From NCBI GenBank assembly GCA_943736015.1, contig OX031071.1:12682119-12746118 (forward strand): 64,000 nucleotides of DNA. The letters run 5' to 3'. This stretch comes from Tridacna crocea (Eukaryota; Mollusca; Bivalvia; Cardiida; Cardiidae). Positions within the stretch are counted from its first letter, which is position 1. Each line of letters starts with the position of its first letter. The position numbers and the translations under genes are program-made. The notes beneath the pieces are model-generated. The model had not been told where the DNA came from. It saw only the letters and a list, made by a program, of their open reading frames with translations, and made no database searches. Positions 49,373-60,682 of the stretch are shown in pieces.

Positions 49373-49596
49373 TTAACTCTACTAAACGACAACTTTTTGG
49401 ACCGGAACAAATTCAAAGCATTTGCAGACAAAAAATAAAATTTTGGTATATGATGATTTCTGACTTTGATAGGGTAGAAAACATCATGGACATGGAGAAA
49501 TACTGGTTATCAGCATTTTCTCCTTTTCCCACAATGTCTTCTTTAGTTTTTTTTCTCAAGGTCGTTAGAACTCAGTATTGTGTGGCGAAGAGTTAA
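49373..49596. mobile_element. TTAA hairpin MITE copy
   Basis: TTAA at 49373-49376 and 49593-49596; ends ctctactaaacgacaac and ttgtgtggcgaagag; core ggagaaatactggttatcag. Confidence 0.85.
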
Positions 49597-50122
49597 CCGA
49601 CAGCGAAAGTCGGTAACATGATACATTGTAATTTCAAACTTAACATCGCTCATAGTTCTACCTTTTTACCTGGCTTAAAGGTGGGTATTTAGAATTTTCA
49701 CATCACACCAAATTAAAAAATATATATGTCACTGAAATTTATATGAAAAAAAAAACAAATACAAATCATCAGTAATAAGGAATCATAAAATTACCAAAAA
49801 AAAAACACTTTTTTTGGTGGTATTCCCTTAAAAGGCTACGTAGCCTCTTAAGCTATTTTCAGATTTCCCGACAAAATCAAAAAAGCATTGTGGGAATGTT
49901 AAGTGACTTGCATGTGACTTATGATTATTAAATTCCATAACAAACATTTAATTATTTTCCATAATGTCTGAATGTTTGAAGCTTCGTCTCTATATTTCCG
50001 GTATGTAAATAAGCGAGTTACTCATGTAAAAATAGACCATGTTTCCCTTCAGTGTCGACCTTGGCTGTAGTAAATCTCTAATTTATCTAGTTGTCGGATG
50101 GTTTTCGACTACTGGGGTTTAA

Positions 50123-50212
50123 AGGTGGCCCTTCAGAATTTAGGACGAAAATTGTACAATTTTTTTTTTGTATTTTTTGTAAAATTTTGTCCCAAAATCT
50201 GAAGGGCCACCT
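50123..50212. mobile_element. 90-bp perfect-ended hairpin element
   Basis: aggtggcccttcagaattt at the left and its near complement aaaatctgaagggccacct at the right, separated by T-rich sequence. Almost the whole unit folds on itself. Confidence 0.75.
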
Positions 50213-50484
50213 GTAAGAAATAAGTTGTCGTTTTCATACTTTTATAAGTTAGGGTATTGTCAACTTCTACGTCTATTGTCTGCCTGATCATGAAGCTGAA
50301 TATATAACTATTATTCAGGATGTTACGAGATATACACGTTAAGCTATTTAACACCCTAGCCTACAAAGCGCGATTCTAGGTGCTTTTGCGGACATTGTTT
50401 GTCTAAGATCAGAATACACAAAACATTAAGTCTGATCCTGAATATACACTGTCCGATGAGGAGATATATCCCCCTAAAAATAAC

Positions 50485-50740
50485 TTTGAAATAGAGAAAG
50501 GTAGGCGAAAATAACGAGTGCTGTAAGGCACGAGTTATTTTCGCGGACCTTTCCTTTTTTAGTCAAATATTTCCCCATATTAACCACAAGCCGATGAAAT
50601 AAATCATATATTATATTTCCTCTGATTATTTTAAAAACGAATTCCACTTTTAAAACTAGTAATCTCAAGTCAATTAACCAGATTTTCGGCAGGAGGAAAA
50701 TAATCCCCCCAACCACCAGCTTAAATTACGTCATTTCTTT
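50485..50740. repeat. Dispersed repeat, copy 2 of 32880-33120
   Basis: Palindromic aataacgagtgctgtaaggc / acgagttattttcgc, then the body ending gattttcggcaggaggaaaa. Same strand as copy 1. Confidence 0.75.
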
Positions 50741-51149
50741 ACCCATGACATTTCTAAAAGTAGACACATGAAATATAATTTACTGCAAAATTTGCTTTTA
50801 TTACTTTTGACCAGAAAGTTTCAATTATTTTATATAGTCAGTTTATGATTGATTTGCGTAAACCGCACGAACAAAATTCCGCGATCATTCGGTACATACT
50901 GTATGCCGAGAAAAGCCGAGGGTGAAGATAGAATAATTATGAATCTATGTAAATAACTTTGACCTGAGTCAGGTTAAATGATGCAGATTATAGCTGAAGT
51001 CAAACACTTTCCAATTTCAACTACAAAAGTTACAGCTGCATAGAAAGTAACTGTGAGATTTTTTCAGTAAGGTTGTACCGTCCAAATGGAAAACAGCTAT
51101 TTCAACTATTATATTATCCTAAACAAAGTTGCTACGATTGAAAATGAGC

Positions 51150-51270
51150 GTTGTTGTACTCTTTTGAACAAGCCACTTTTTCCATTTTTTCTTCTTAGAA
51201 TTATCATTTATAAATCTAGGGCCACTCTATTTTCATTACAAAGGGAGATAATAATTACCTCCCTTTGCTG
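51150..51270 (+). repeat. ggagataat..acctccc dispersed repeat
   Basis: aacaagccactttttcc, then ttatcatttataaatcta, then cattacaaagggagataata; the inverse copy lies at 59970-60090. Confidence 0.65.
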
Positions 51271-51459
51271 AAAACTGACAAAAATATCAACAAATATTTT
51301 CAAGATGGACATCAAAGTAATTTCTGGTCGGTTAAAAAGTGCAAGAATATTGTATCAGTAGAAATCCTTAGTTATCGACTAATAAGAAATTTCATCTCAT
51401 GCTGCACTAGAAGTGTTTTCAGTATAATTTCGATCACATCCGGTAGTGTACCAGTCTAT

Positions 51460-51600
51460 CTTTTTTCATCCTTTAGGCTGCTAAGCGCGACTCAGTGACC
51501 TTTTGCGGAGAGTGTAGATCAAGATCAGACTGCACAGAAAGTGCTGTCTGATCGTTGATCTACACCGTCCATTAAGGGGATATTTCCCCCCCCCCAAAAA
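51460..51600. repeat. Palindromic repeat around gatcagactgcac
   Basis: gtgtagatcaagatcagact and gcacagaaagtgctgtctga then tcgttgatctacacc form a hairpin at 51512-51566. Related copies lie near 17430, 39895, 46130, 50400 and 58060, several with the same flanking gcgcgact / tttgcgga context. Confidence 0.65.
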
Positions 51601-51701
51601 AAAAAAATCACTTTTGAAATAGCAAATTTGACTTCGTTTTATCTGCTTTAAAGTTCCGACTAACTTTTCTAGCAGGACAAGGGTTAGATAAACTCACATA
51701 C

Positions 51702-52161
51702 CCATGAATTGGATCTACCGCTAGTCCGGTTGGCCTTTTCAAATCACTGTCAACGATTACTCTATAAAGCGTTTGATTAGTATCTCGATTGGTTCCCGGT
51801 TGTACTACTATCCATTGATGCGCTTCGTCCACCCAGTAGACGTTGTTCGAGATCCAGTCTACTGCAATTTTCACATATGCGGAGTTTGGAATGCCGTGAT
51901 GAAACGTCTCGATGCCAGAGTAATCTAAATTGTCGGGGTCATAGCCGTTGGCGACGTAGATTCGGGCTGAATAGCCGTCATAAAAGTACAGTAACTGTCG
52001 CGCATAGTCGACGTCACAGGAATAGAACCAAACCGTACCGTCAAACCATATCCGTGTAGCAATCACGTTCTCGTCGTATGGTGTTCCGTTGAAGAAACGT
52101 AAGTGAGTTTGGTTTTGATGGTTGTTGTCATCCATAATCACACTTACAATGATGTTTTCAG
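51702..52161 (-). CDS. LRP-like receptor, exon 1 in window: propeller 1, blades 1-3
   Basis: Extracellular YWTD-type beta-propeller segment of an LDL-receptor-related protein. The open frame contains NIIVSV, LLYFYD and NVYWVD strand motifs and a LKRPTGLAVDPIHG blade end, the usual P.G.AVD pattern of the family. Sequons NQT, NGT and NQT suggest a glycosylated ectodomain. The acceptor is CACAG at 52163-52162; an alternative AG six bases upstream would start the exon at 52167 and keep the frame. The donor is GG|GTATGT at 51701. The exon starts with two bases of a split codon (phase 1) and ends after two bases (phase 2), which matches exon 2. The preceding exon is not visible up to 64000, so the N-terminus lies outside. 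Confidence 0.88.
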
Positions 52162-52271
52162 CTGTGCCTGTTGTTGGTTAGAAATATAGAAAAATAATTC
52201 AATACTAGTTTTTTCATAAACATGTGCGAGTTCTGATTGGCTGTTTTAGCTCCAACATGAAGCAGTGCCGG

Positions 52272-52538
52272 TGTAATGCAGAGAAATGATCCTCCCGTAC
52301 AAAATGACCCAGGTTTATTCTACGTAGAGAAATGACCCCAGAAGTCATTTTACTACGTAGAGGAATGACCCGGGTCATTATTCTACGTAGAGAAATTGCC
52401 CTGGGGATCATTTCTCTAAGTAGAATAATAACCCTGGGGTCATTTTTTTTAAGTAGAATAATGACCAGGGCCTTTCCTCTACGTAGAGAAATGACCCATG
52501 GGTCATTTTGTAGGGAAGAATCATTTCTCTGCATTACA
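52272..52538. mobile_element. Nested palindromic element built of ctacgtagagaaatgaccc units
   Basis: The outer inverted repeats tgtaatgcagagaaatgat (left) and atcatttctctgcattaca (right) enclose alternating direct and inverted ctacgtagagaaatgaccc / gggtcattt modules. It ends about 105 bp upstream of the exon 1 acceptor. Confidence 0.8.
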
Positions 52539-52790
52539 GCAGAACTATTTTTGCACCAAAACGAAAACAAACATGTATACGTTATAACGTGTTTATCTTA
52601 GAGTTAGATCTATATCGAGTCCATGTTAAAAATGCTATAGATGAATTTATAAACTTTCTCTGAATATTGAGGAAAAAATATCCAACAGTAAATTCAAACA
52701 GAGAGCTTAAAACTCATTGTCGCTTTGCTGGGTTCTAACAACCTTATTTTGAACTTACCTCAAGCCTACTGAACTTCTACTTTCAATACT

Positions 52791-52998
52791 TTAACCCTTC
52801 CCAAACAATTCCTGGTTTTTATGGTTCTGGAATAGTAGCCTTTTGAAAACATTGTGGGAAAAGGAGAAAATGCTGGTAAAGAACATTTTCTCCTTTTCCC
52901 ACAATGTTTTCTACCCTGACATAGACAGAAATCATCTTTTCAGCGAGAGTTGAATTGTCGTCTATAAATAACTTAATTTGGTCTAGTCCAAAAATTTA
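52791..52998. mobile_element. TTAA hairpin MITE with near-perfect core
   Basis: TTAA at 52791-52794; the core aacattgtgggaaaaggaga, aaatgctggtaaagaac, attttctccttttcccacaa is one of the best-preserved hairpins of the family. Confidence 0.9.
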
Positions 52999-53689
52999 AA
53001 ATAAGTGATTCTTACATCATGAACAGTCAGTTTTACCACGCTATGGAACATCAGTGAAATTTATATGAATTATTCAAATATTATTCTGTAAGATCCTCTT
53101 AATATGTTACTAAAAACGATCAGATAATGTGATAGAATGTACTGTGACACGCAGACAAATTCCTAAAAGCAAAAATAATCGATTCATGTCAGCCTTTGCT
53201 GTCCTCGCAGACGACTTTTTGTAGGTGCATCCAACCTATAGACGATCTCTCAAAATGGATCTGTCGAAGAAAAAGAGGAACCATCCAAAAAGGGACAGAG
53301 GGCGTCCGAGTTACTGTAGTATGAATTTTATAACTTTTCCAAAGTTCAGTATATCAGAGGAGAAATAAAAACAAGTAAGTAAACCAGTAATCGTCTCTAT
53401 TTCTGAATTCTTCCCGACCATTTGCAAAATGTAAAAATGTTCCATTAGATCATCTTCGCAAGCCAAGGGTTACGATCAACTATGCTGCTCTACCTTTGGT
53501 GGATCGAGCTTGATTTTGACAATCACCCGATACGCATTTTCATTGGTTGCAGCTATGTCTAACTGCATCAAATCAAATCGCTCGTAGCATTTCATCTTTG
53601 ATAAAAATAGAACAGGGTCGCAATAAAAATAGAAGGTAAATATGAATACCTCCGTGGATTATGCAGGATCTGTTATGATTTTTTTATAA

Positions 53690-54200
53690 ACTGTTGCACA
53701 AAAAGTCATGTTCTTTTGTCAGATCCTCAAAAAAGATAAATTATGGCACAAATACACATGTTCTTTCGTCAGATCATCCTAAAAGATAAATGGTGGCACA
53801 AATAGTCATGTTCTTTTGTTAAAGATTTCCTTAAAGATGACTTTCTCACGTTAACCATAATCTATCATCCCTTCTGATTCAATAAAGTCATAATCTAGCC
53901 GCTGTACACATCGCTCTCCAAAGGAGGTCTTTGTAGTTTCTAGCGTAAGGTTGTTCCTTTGGAAAGACTTTGACACAGAAGTCAAACATTAGCGCATTTC
54001 TTTTTCCAAAAGAGAAGCAGATTGTCCCAAGCACAAATACAATATTCTAGTGTCAGACTGTCCTGAAAAGAAGACCTTGTCACAGAAGTAATGTTCTTGA
54101 GCCAGATCCTCCTTTGAGGAAAACTTAGTCACGGAAGTCATGTTAAAGTCAGATCGTCCTTAGAAAGAGTCTCTAGCACAACAGTCGTGTTCCAGTGTCA
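53690..54200 (-). repeat. Tandem array in inverse orientation
   Basis: Three ~50-bp units (complement of tttatcttttcggaggatct then gacaaaagaacatgac) at 53695-53850, then units related to the 56560-57400 type (cagaagtcatgtt, gtcagatcctcc). Confidence 0.75.
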
Positions 54201-54588
54201 AGCTTTATCATAATCCAACAGTCAATGAATTTTCATGGGTGGGCGACCGGGCTTGCCGTATATCGAATATAAGTCAGTACAAGGTTTAACGGAAAGAATT
54301 CGTCTGCACATTTTGAAAAGATAGCTTCAGCACCAAGATTATTATAATTACCCCATACAGCAACTGCATAGTTCAGGGTCGGTAATACAAAAGAGTCAAA
54401 TATATATAATCTTTTTTTAAGCAGATAATTCTAATTGGTTAACAAAACAATTTAAAAAACGTTGTGTGAGGGAAGGAAAGCATGTTGCGCAATGCGTTTT
54501 AGTATTCTCCAATTAGCGTTCTTGAAGAAAACAAAAACAAAAAAACTCCTAAATATTTGAAGAATTCAAATGCGTCGATTTTTTTGTG

Positions 54589-54590
<2 letters not shown>

Positions 54591-54647
<57 letters not shown>
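54591..54647. repeat. (AT)n microsatellite
   Basis: Uninterrupted AT units for about 57 bp. Confidence 0.97.
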
Positions 54648-54648
<1 letters not shown>

Positions 54649-55012
54649 GTGATCGATGTGCCTTCCCTTCTCGAAAATCATTGCTTTGGTTTTATTAACA
54701 TTTAGTTTCAGCTTTCAAACGGTGCAGTATTTTTCTATGTCAGTTAAAATTGATTGTCGCGAGAAAGGATTGCGTGTTAAAAAAAAACAAAAAAAACCCC
54801 AAATGCATCATCTGCAAATAACAGAAAAAAAGGTTTACGTCATAAGTATCTAGGATACCATTTATATCATTTAATACTATCTAATATGGCATTTAGGTAA
54901 AACTAAAAAGAACATAAAATACTGCTTGTTGGATCGCATTGTTTGTTGCTTTTTCAACAATATGTTTTGGGGAATAGTATCTCCTTAACAGACAGTAAAG
55001 ATTCATGACTAT

Positions 55013-56530
55013 TTGTGCCAACATATATCTTTTCGGATGATTTCACAAAAGAACATGACTTTTCGTGCTAAGGTTTATCTTTTAAGAGGATCTGACAAAA
55101 GAACATGTGTATTTGTGCCAAACTTTATCTTTTTTGAACATCTGACAAAAGAATATGGCTTTTTGTGCAACAGTTTATCTTTTCAGAGAATGTAACAAAG
55201 TGACAAAAAAACGTGACTTTTTGTGAAAAAGTTTATCTTTTCGGAGAATGTAACAAAAGAACATGACTATTTGTGCCACCATTTATCTTTTCGGAGGATC
55301 TGACGAATGAAAATGAATTTTTGTGCAACAATTTATCTTTTCTGAGGGTTTCACAAAACAACATGACTTTTTGTGCCGTAGTTTATCTTTTTGGAGAATT
55401 GGATGAAAGAACATAACTATTTTTGCCACCATTTATATTTTCGGAGTATCCGACGAAAGAGCATAACTACTTGTGCAACCATTTATCTTTTTGGAGGATC
55501 CGAAAAAAGAACATAACTATTTGTGCCGTAGTTTATCTTTTTGGAGGATGTGACGAAAGAAGTATTTTTGCCACCAATTACCTTTTCGGAGGATCTGACA
55601 AAAGGACATAACTTTTCATACCACAGTTTATCATTTTGGAGGATCTGAGGAAAGAACATGTCTATTTGTGCCACCATTTATCTTTTCGGAGGATCCGACG
55701 AAAAAGCATGACTTTTTGTGCAACATATTATCTTTTTCGAGAATGTAACAAAAGAACATGGCTATAAGTGCCACAGTTTATTTCTTTGGAGGATCTGAAA
55801 AAAGAACATGTCTGTCTGTGCCAAATTTATCTTTATTGAGAACTTTCTGTGCAATATTTTTGTTTTTTTGAAAATGTTACAAAAGAACCTGATTATTTGT
55901 GTAACAGTTTATCTTTTCGGAGAATGTAAAAAAAGAACATGACTTTTTGTGCAACAGTTTATCTTTTCGCAGAATATTGTGCCACAGTTTATCTTTTTGG
56001 AGGATCTGGCAAAAAACATGAATTTTTGTGCCACAGTTTATCTTTTCGGAGGATCTGACAAAAGAAGATGACTGTCTGTGCAACAGTTTATCTTTTCGGA
56101 GAATGTAAAAGAATAACGTGGCTATTTGTGCCAGTTTATCTTTTCGGAGAATGTAACAAAAGAACATGAGTTTTAGTGCCTTTATTTATCTTTTTGGAGG
56201 ATCTGACAAAAAAACATGAGTTTTTATACCTCATTTTTTCTTTTTTAAGGATCTGACAAACGAACATGACTTTTTGTATCACAGTTTAGTTTTTTGAGGT
56301 TTTGACGAAAGACATTACTTTTTGTGCCACAGTTTATCATTTCGGAGGATCTGACAAAAGAACATGAGTTTTTATGCCTCATGTTTTTCTTTTTTAAGGA
56401 TCTGACTAACGAACATGACTTTTTGTATCACAGTTTATTTCTTTGAGAATTTGACGAAAGAACATTACCTTTTGTGCCACAGTTTATCATTTCGGAGGAT
56501 CTGATGAAAGAATATGATTTTTCTGCCACC
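55013..56530 (+). repeat. 50-bp minisatellite, about 30 units
   Basis: Unit: gtgccacagtttatcttttc, ggaggatctgacaaaagaac, atgactttt. Unit starts are near 55015, 55066, 55115, 55165, 55222, 55273 and so on. Units of type gtgccacc, gtgcaac and gtgccgta recur in that order from 55273 to 55570, a ~150-bp higher-order period. Confidence 0.9.
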
Positions 56531-56559
56531 ATGCATCTTTTTGTAAGATCTGACTTAAG

Positions 56560-57420
56560 AGGAAAAACTCGACAACTGATACTAGAAAAAGTGGGGACGG
56601 TCTGGCACTAGAACATGACTTCCGTGACACCTTTTGAGACAGTCTGATGCGAGAAGATGACTTCTGTGACAAGGAAAATCTGATGCCACAACACGACTTC
56701 CATGCTGGAGTGTCTCTGTGTGACTCTAGAAACATGACTGCAGTGACAAAATCCTCTTAAGGAACAATCTGACACTCGTTAGCTATAAAATTCTGCGACT
56801 TTTTTTTACCTTCCTTAACAATTTTTTCATCTAGTGACGACTTGCCGCTGGAACATAACTTTTCTCACAAAATAATTCCTTTATGTACAATCTGACACTA
56901 TAACTTAACCTTCGTGTTACAACTTAACATTCATGGATTCCGTATCGACAAAGACTTTCTTTAGGACAGACTAGCGCTAGATTATGACTTGGACCGTGCA
57001 GTTGTTTCTGAATCTGATTCTACAATAAATTTCCATGACAGGGTCTTCCTTTAGGTACAGTCTGGTACTAGATCATGCAAGAGTCTCCCTTTATGAAACA
57101 ATCAATCTAAATTACCATTCCCTTTTCGGGAGACTTTATTTACGGCAAATATCACTCTGAAATATGATTTCTCTACTGGAATTATCCTTTAGGGAAAGTC
57201 TCAGTAGAAATGAAATGTTTCATTGTAATTTCTTTCTTTCTTTCTTTCTTTCTTTTTTTCTTTCTTTCTTTTAAAGACAGTCTCTCTCTAAATTATGACT
57301 TCTTTAACTAAAGTCTTTCTGTTAGGGACAGTCTCTTTCTAGATCATTAATTTCCGTGCTTGAGTCTTACTTTAGGATAAAATCTCACCCTTGTATAGAT
57401 GGACACTCCTCGTTTGCAAG
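56560..57420 (+). repeat. Degenerate tandem region related to the 50-bp array
   Basis: Recurring acagtctgacactagaacat and gacttccgtgacag-like blocks at irregular ~50-60 bp spacing. A (CTTT)n microsatellite lies inside at 57231-57272. Confidence 0.65.
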
Positions 57421-57770
57421 AACATTACCAGTTTCTCTGTAATTGGGGAATATTATAACCCTCATATGTTTAACGTTTTTATGTTATAGACAGCTATAAA
57501 GCAAGCCCAAAGGTGCACAAATAGCTTGGTTAGGATTAAAATTAGGAGTCAAGAATTTAAAATCAACAAGGCCAGTGCGCAGCGATTTAAAGTAATTTGA
57601 TAATATAATACTTCGAAAAAACACGCAGGTATTTTAATGTTTAAAGGCAATACACATATACTGAAAGAACGCACGCCAGGACCAATTTAAACTTCGCTTA
57701 TACTCAAGAATAACAAATATTTTGGTAGCGCCCTGAGAAGAAAGTGTTATATGAATTCATGAGATGCATT

Positions 57771-57960
57771 TTATTGCCACACAATCCCTAGTTCCAACGA
57801 CCAAAAGAAAGGGAAAAAAGGATTTCGAAAACATTGCTGGAAAATGCGAAAATGGTGGTAATTCAAAGAACTAAAGGTTATTTATATCAATTTAGATTTG
57901 TTTGCTGCAGATGTTCCAACTTTGGATAGTCTGCACTTTGTAGATGCACACGGCCTCAAT
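57771..57960. mobile_element. Degraded hairpin MITE fragment
   Basis: attgccacacaatccctagt left end and gaaaacattgctggaaaatg core half; the right half is lost. Confidence 0.6.
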
Positions 57961-58254
57961 TCAAATTGTTTTCGAGTCGATAGAAAAAATCCAAATATTG
58001 CTGTTTCAGAGTGAAATATGTATCCCGCAAGGGTGAAATTTTATTAAATGCTTATCGGACAGTTCTATGCAGTCTGATCTTGATCTGTACTGTCGGCAAA
58101 TGGTCCATGGGTCGCGCTTAGCAGCCTTACGAGTAACTTTGCGAAATGAGCCGTTCTCTGAGAAAACAGTGTCCCATACAGATGTCATGGAAATGATTAC
58201 ATAATTTAACTATTAAATAAATGTTCTTACATAAATGTTTATGTATTAGTATTT

Positions 58255-58395
58255 CTACTAAACAAGTTGACTAAAATTGTATGACGCGAGCCAAGGCGAG
58301 CATCAAATACATTCTAGTCAACGAGTTTGATAAAAATGATAATGAAGAAATACGTATTTGAGATTCTATTTATCACATAAAACGAATGACGAACA
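58255..58395. mobile_element. Palindromic element, copy 1
   Basis: aacaagttgactaaaattgt and ctagtcaacgagtttgat form inverted ends around gcgagccaaggcgagc. An inverse-orientation copy with extra flanking similarity lies at 60465-60640. Confidence 0.7.
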
Positions 58396-58479
58396 AAAGG
58401 TATCCTGCATCAACATCTTCTGTCTTCACAAATCTATGGAACGCCTTCACTGCCTTACACGATGGAAGGATTTTATATA

Positions 58480-59090
58480 AAGACAATCAATTATTTTACA
58501 CAGATAAAGCATAAACATATAGATATATAACTCCATATATGCAGATAAAACATTAGAATATAAATATATAGCCCCTTTATATATAGATAAAACATCAACA
58601 TATGAATATAAAACATCATTATATAAAGATAAAACATTTATGTATAAACATATAATTTCCTAATACAAATATAAAGAATAAGATATGGATATACAACTGC
58701 CCTATATATAGATAAAACATTAATATATAAACATATATATGCTTTATATATAGATGAAATGTCAATATATGAATATAAAACGTCATTATATAAAGATAAA
58801 CCTTTATTTATAAACATAAAACTTCCTTATACAAATATGAAAAAATAAGATGTAGATATATAACTCCACTATATGTAGATAAAACAATACTATATAAATA
58901 TATAGTTCATTTATATATAGATGAAATGTCAATATATTAATATAAAACCTCATTATACAAATATAAAATAATGATATACAAATATAACATTAAAATATAT
59001 CAAGATTAGACATTAATGTATACTGATATAACTGTATTACATAAAGATATAATGTTATTATATAAACATCCGCAGATAAAAATCGATACA
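58480..59090. repeat. AT-rich higher-order repeat
   Basis: Degenerate short units of tatataaagataaaacat type. A longer block, tatgaatataaaac then tcattatataaag, recurs near 58600, 58775 and 58935, giving a ~170-bp higher period. Confidence 0.8.
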
Positions 59091-59471
59091 CGTGGTCAAC
59101 TTTTCTCTATGTGCAGGTAAAAATCATTATATAAAGTAGACTCTTTCAATGAGAAGTGTTTCACTATAGCACCGTTCTTGTTTCGCGCCAAGCCACACTT
59201 GTATGACCACGATCAATACAATTTCAAATAGACAATCACTCAATATGCATGCACTACCATACAACGCTAATTTCAATTAAATGTCATTTTCTTCCTTTTT
59301 TTGTTACTAAAATTTCGTACATAGATCTTGAAAAGCTTTAGTCGGAATCTTGTAAAACATCTCTAGCTTCTATCAATTTGTCAGTCGATCAAATGTTATG
59401 CCTGTCCGTATGTTTATCCCTGTCTGATTTTCTTTGTCAGTCCTAGATACCTGTCTCTTGTTATCTTAGTC

Positions 59472-59690
59472 CTGTGTGGATCGGTGGTAAAGTGTAAAGC
59501 GGGAGGCATCGGTTCAATGAAAGCGCTGGGATTTTCGTGAGTGTGGGCAATACACTTCAGAGCCACAGCCTAGTACTGGGTGTAACTTTAGATATACGGC
59601 ATGAATAAGGAAGCCGTTGCCTTGATATGACCTAAACCATGATGAATGCGGGTGAAACGCTATACAAGTTTTCAGTCAGTCGGGTAGTTT
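59472..59690 (+). repeat. SINE family B copy, best preserved
   Basis: Contains ggatcggtggtaaagtgtaa (A-box-like), gcatcggttcaatgaaagc (B-box-like), caatacacttcagagccac, agcctagtactggg and a cagtcagtcgg tail. Confidence 0.6.
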
Positions 59691-59969
59691 ATTTTTTGTT
59701 TCTCTGTCTGTATGTCGCTTCTGTCTTTTAATCTGTCCATTTATCCCTTCATCCTTCCGATTTCATTGATCGGAAATGGTAAAATGGTACAATTTAATAA
59801 TGCATGGAGTTATTTCTTCTGAATGTAGTGGTCCCTTAACACTTCTAGTGCAACATGGAATTTGATAGTTTATAAAGACAGATTTATATAGATATAATAC
59901 TTTTGCACATATTCAACCGACGAGAAATTACTTTGATGTCTATCTTGAAATGATTTGTTGATACTTTTC

Positions 59970-60090
59970 TTAGTTTACAGAAAAAGGAGGTAAATATTAT
60001 ATCCCTTTGTAATGAGAACATAGTGGTTTTAGATTTATAAATGATAATTCTAGTAAGGACAAAAAGGAAAAAGTGGCTTGTTTAAAACCC
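59970..60090 (-). repeat. ggagataat..acctccc dispersed repeat, inverse copy
   Basis: The complement of the 51150-51270 copy, from cattacaaagggatataata back to aacaagccactttttcc. Confidence 0.6.
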
Positions 60091-60464
60091 AGTTCTGATC
60101 AATTTACTGTCACGAGTGCGTTCAGTCAGAGAACTCTACCACAGGATACACGGGAATTTGTACTGCTGCGCTGTTTCATGGAAAAAATGACGTCATTGTT
60201 GCAAGACCTATCCATGTAGAGAGTTTTGAATTTCATATTTGCTTAAATTAAAAAACTGCAGCGAAATTCTCTTACAATCAATATTTTTACGGAAATAGGT
60301 TGACTTAAGCTTTCTATGAACTACATGATTCTTTGTTTGGTGTAGATGTCAAAGAACTATTTACTTGTGTTTCTACACATTTGAAATTAAACTACAACTG
60401 TAAACATGGACCTGTGAATGGTATAGAGGATAAGGTGATGATGCAGGATATTTTTCTGTCTATC

Positions 60465-60640
60465 ATTCGTTTTATACGATAAATAGAATCTAACATTCGT
60501 GTTCATGTACAGTATTACCATTTTTATCAAACTCGTTGACTAAAATATCAAACTTGTTGACTAAAATGTATGTGACGCTCGCCAAGGCTCGTGTCGTACA
60601 ATTATAGTCAATTCTTTTGATAATGAGAACGCTGATGTGG
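60465..60640. mobile_element. Palindromic element, copy 2 (inverse of 58255-58395)
   Basis: cgataaatagaatc, ttatcaaactcgttgacta, acgctcgccaaggctcgtg; an additional partial end duplication (atcaaacttgttgactaaaa) is present. Confidence 0.7.
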
Positions 60641-60682
60641 CATTTGTCAAGGAAAACACTGTGTGGAATAAATAATTTGAAA

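Noticed and set aside
55013-56530. CRISPR-like array of regular repeats
   Set aside because: Units are contiguous 50-bp tandem copies without unique spacers, in a eukaryotic genome.
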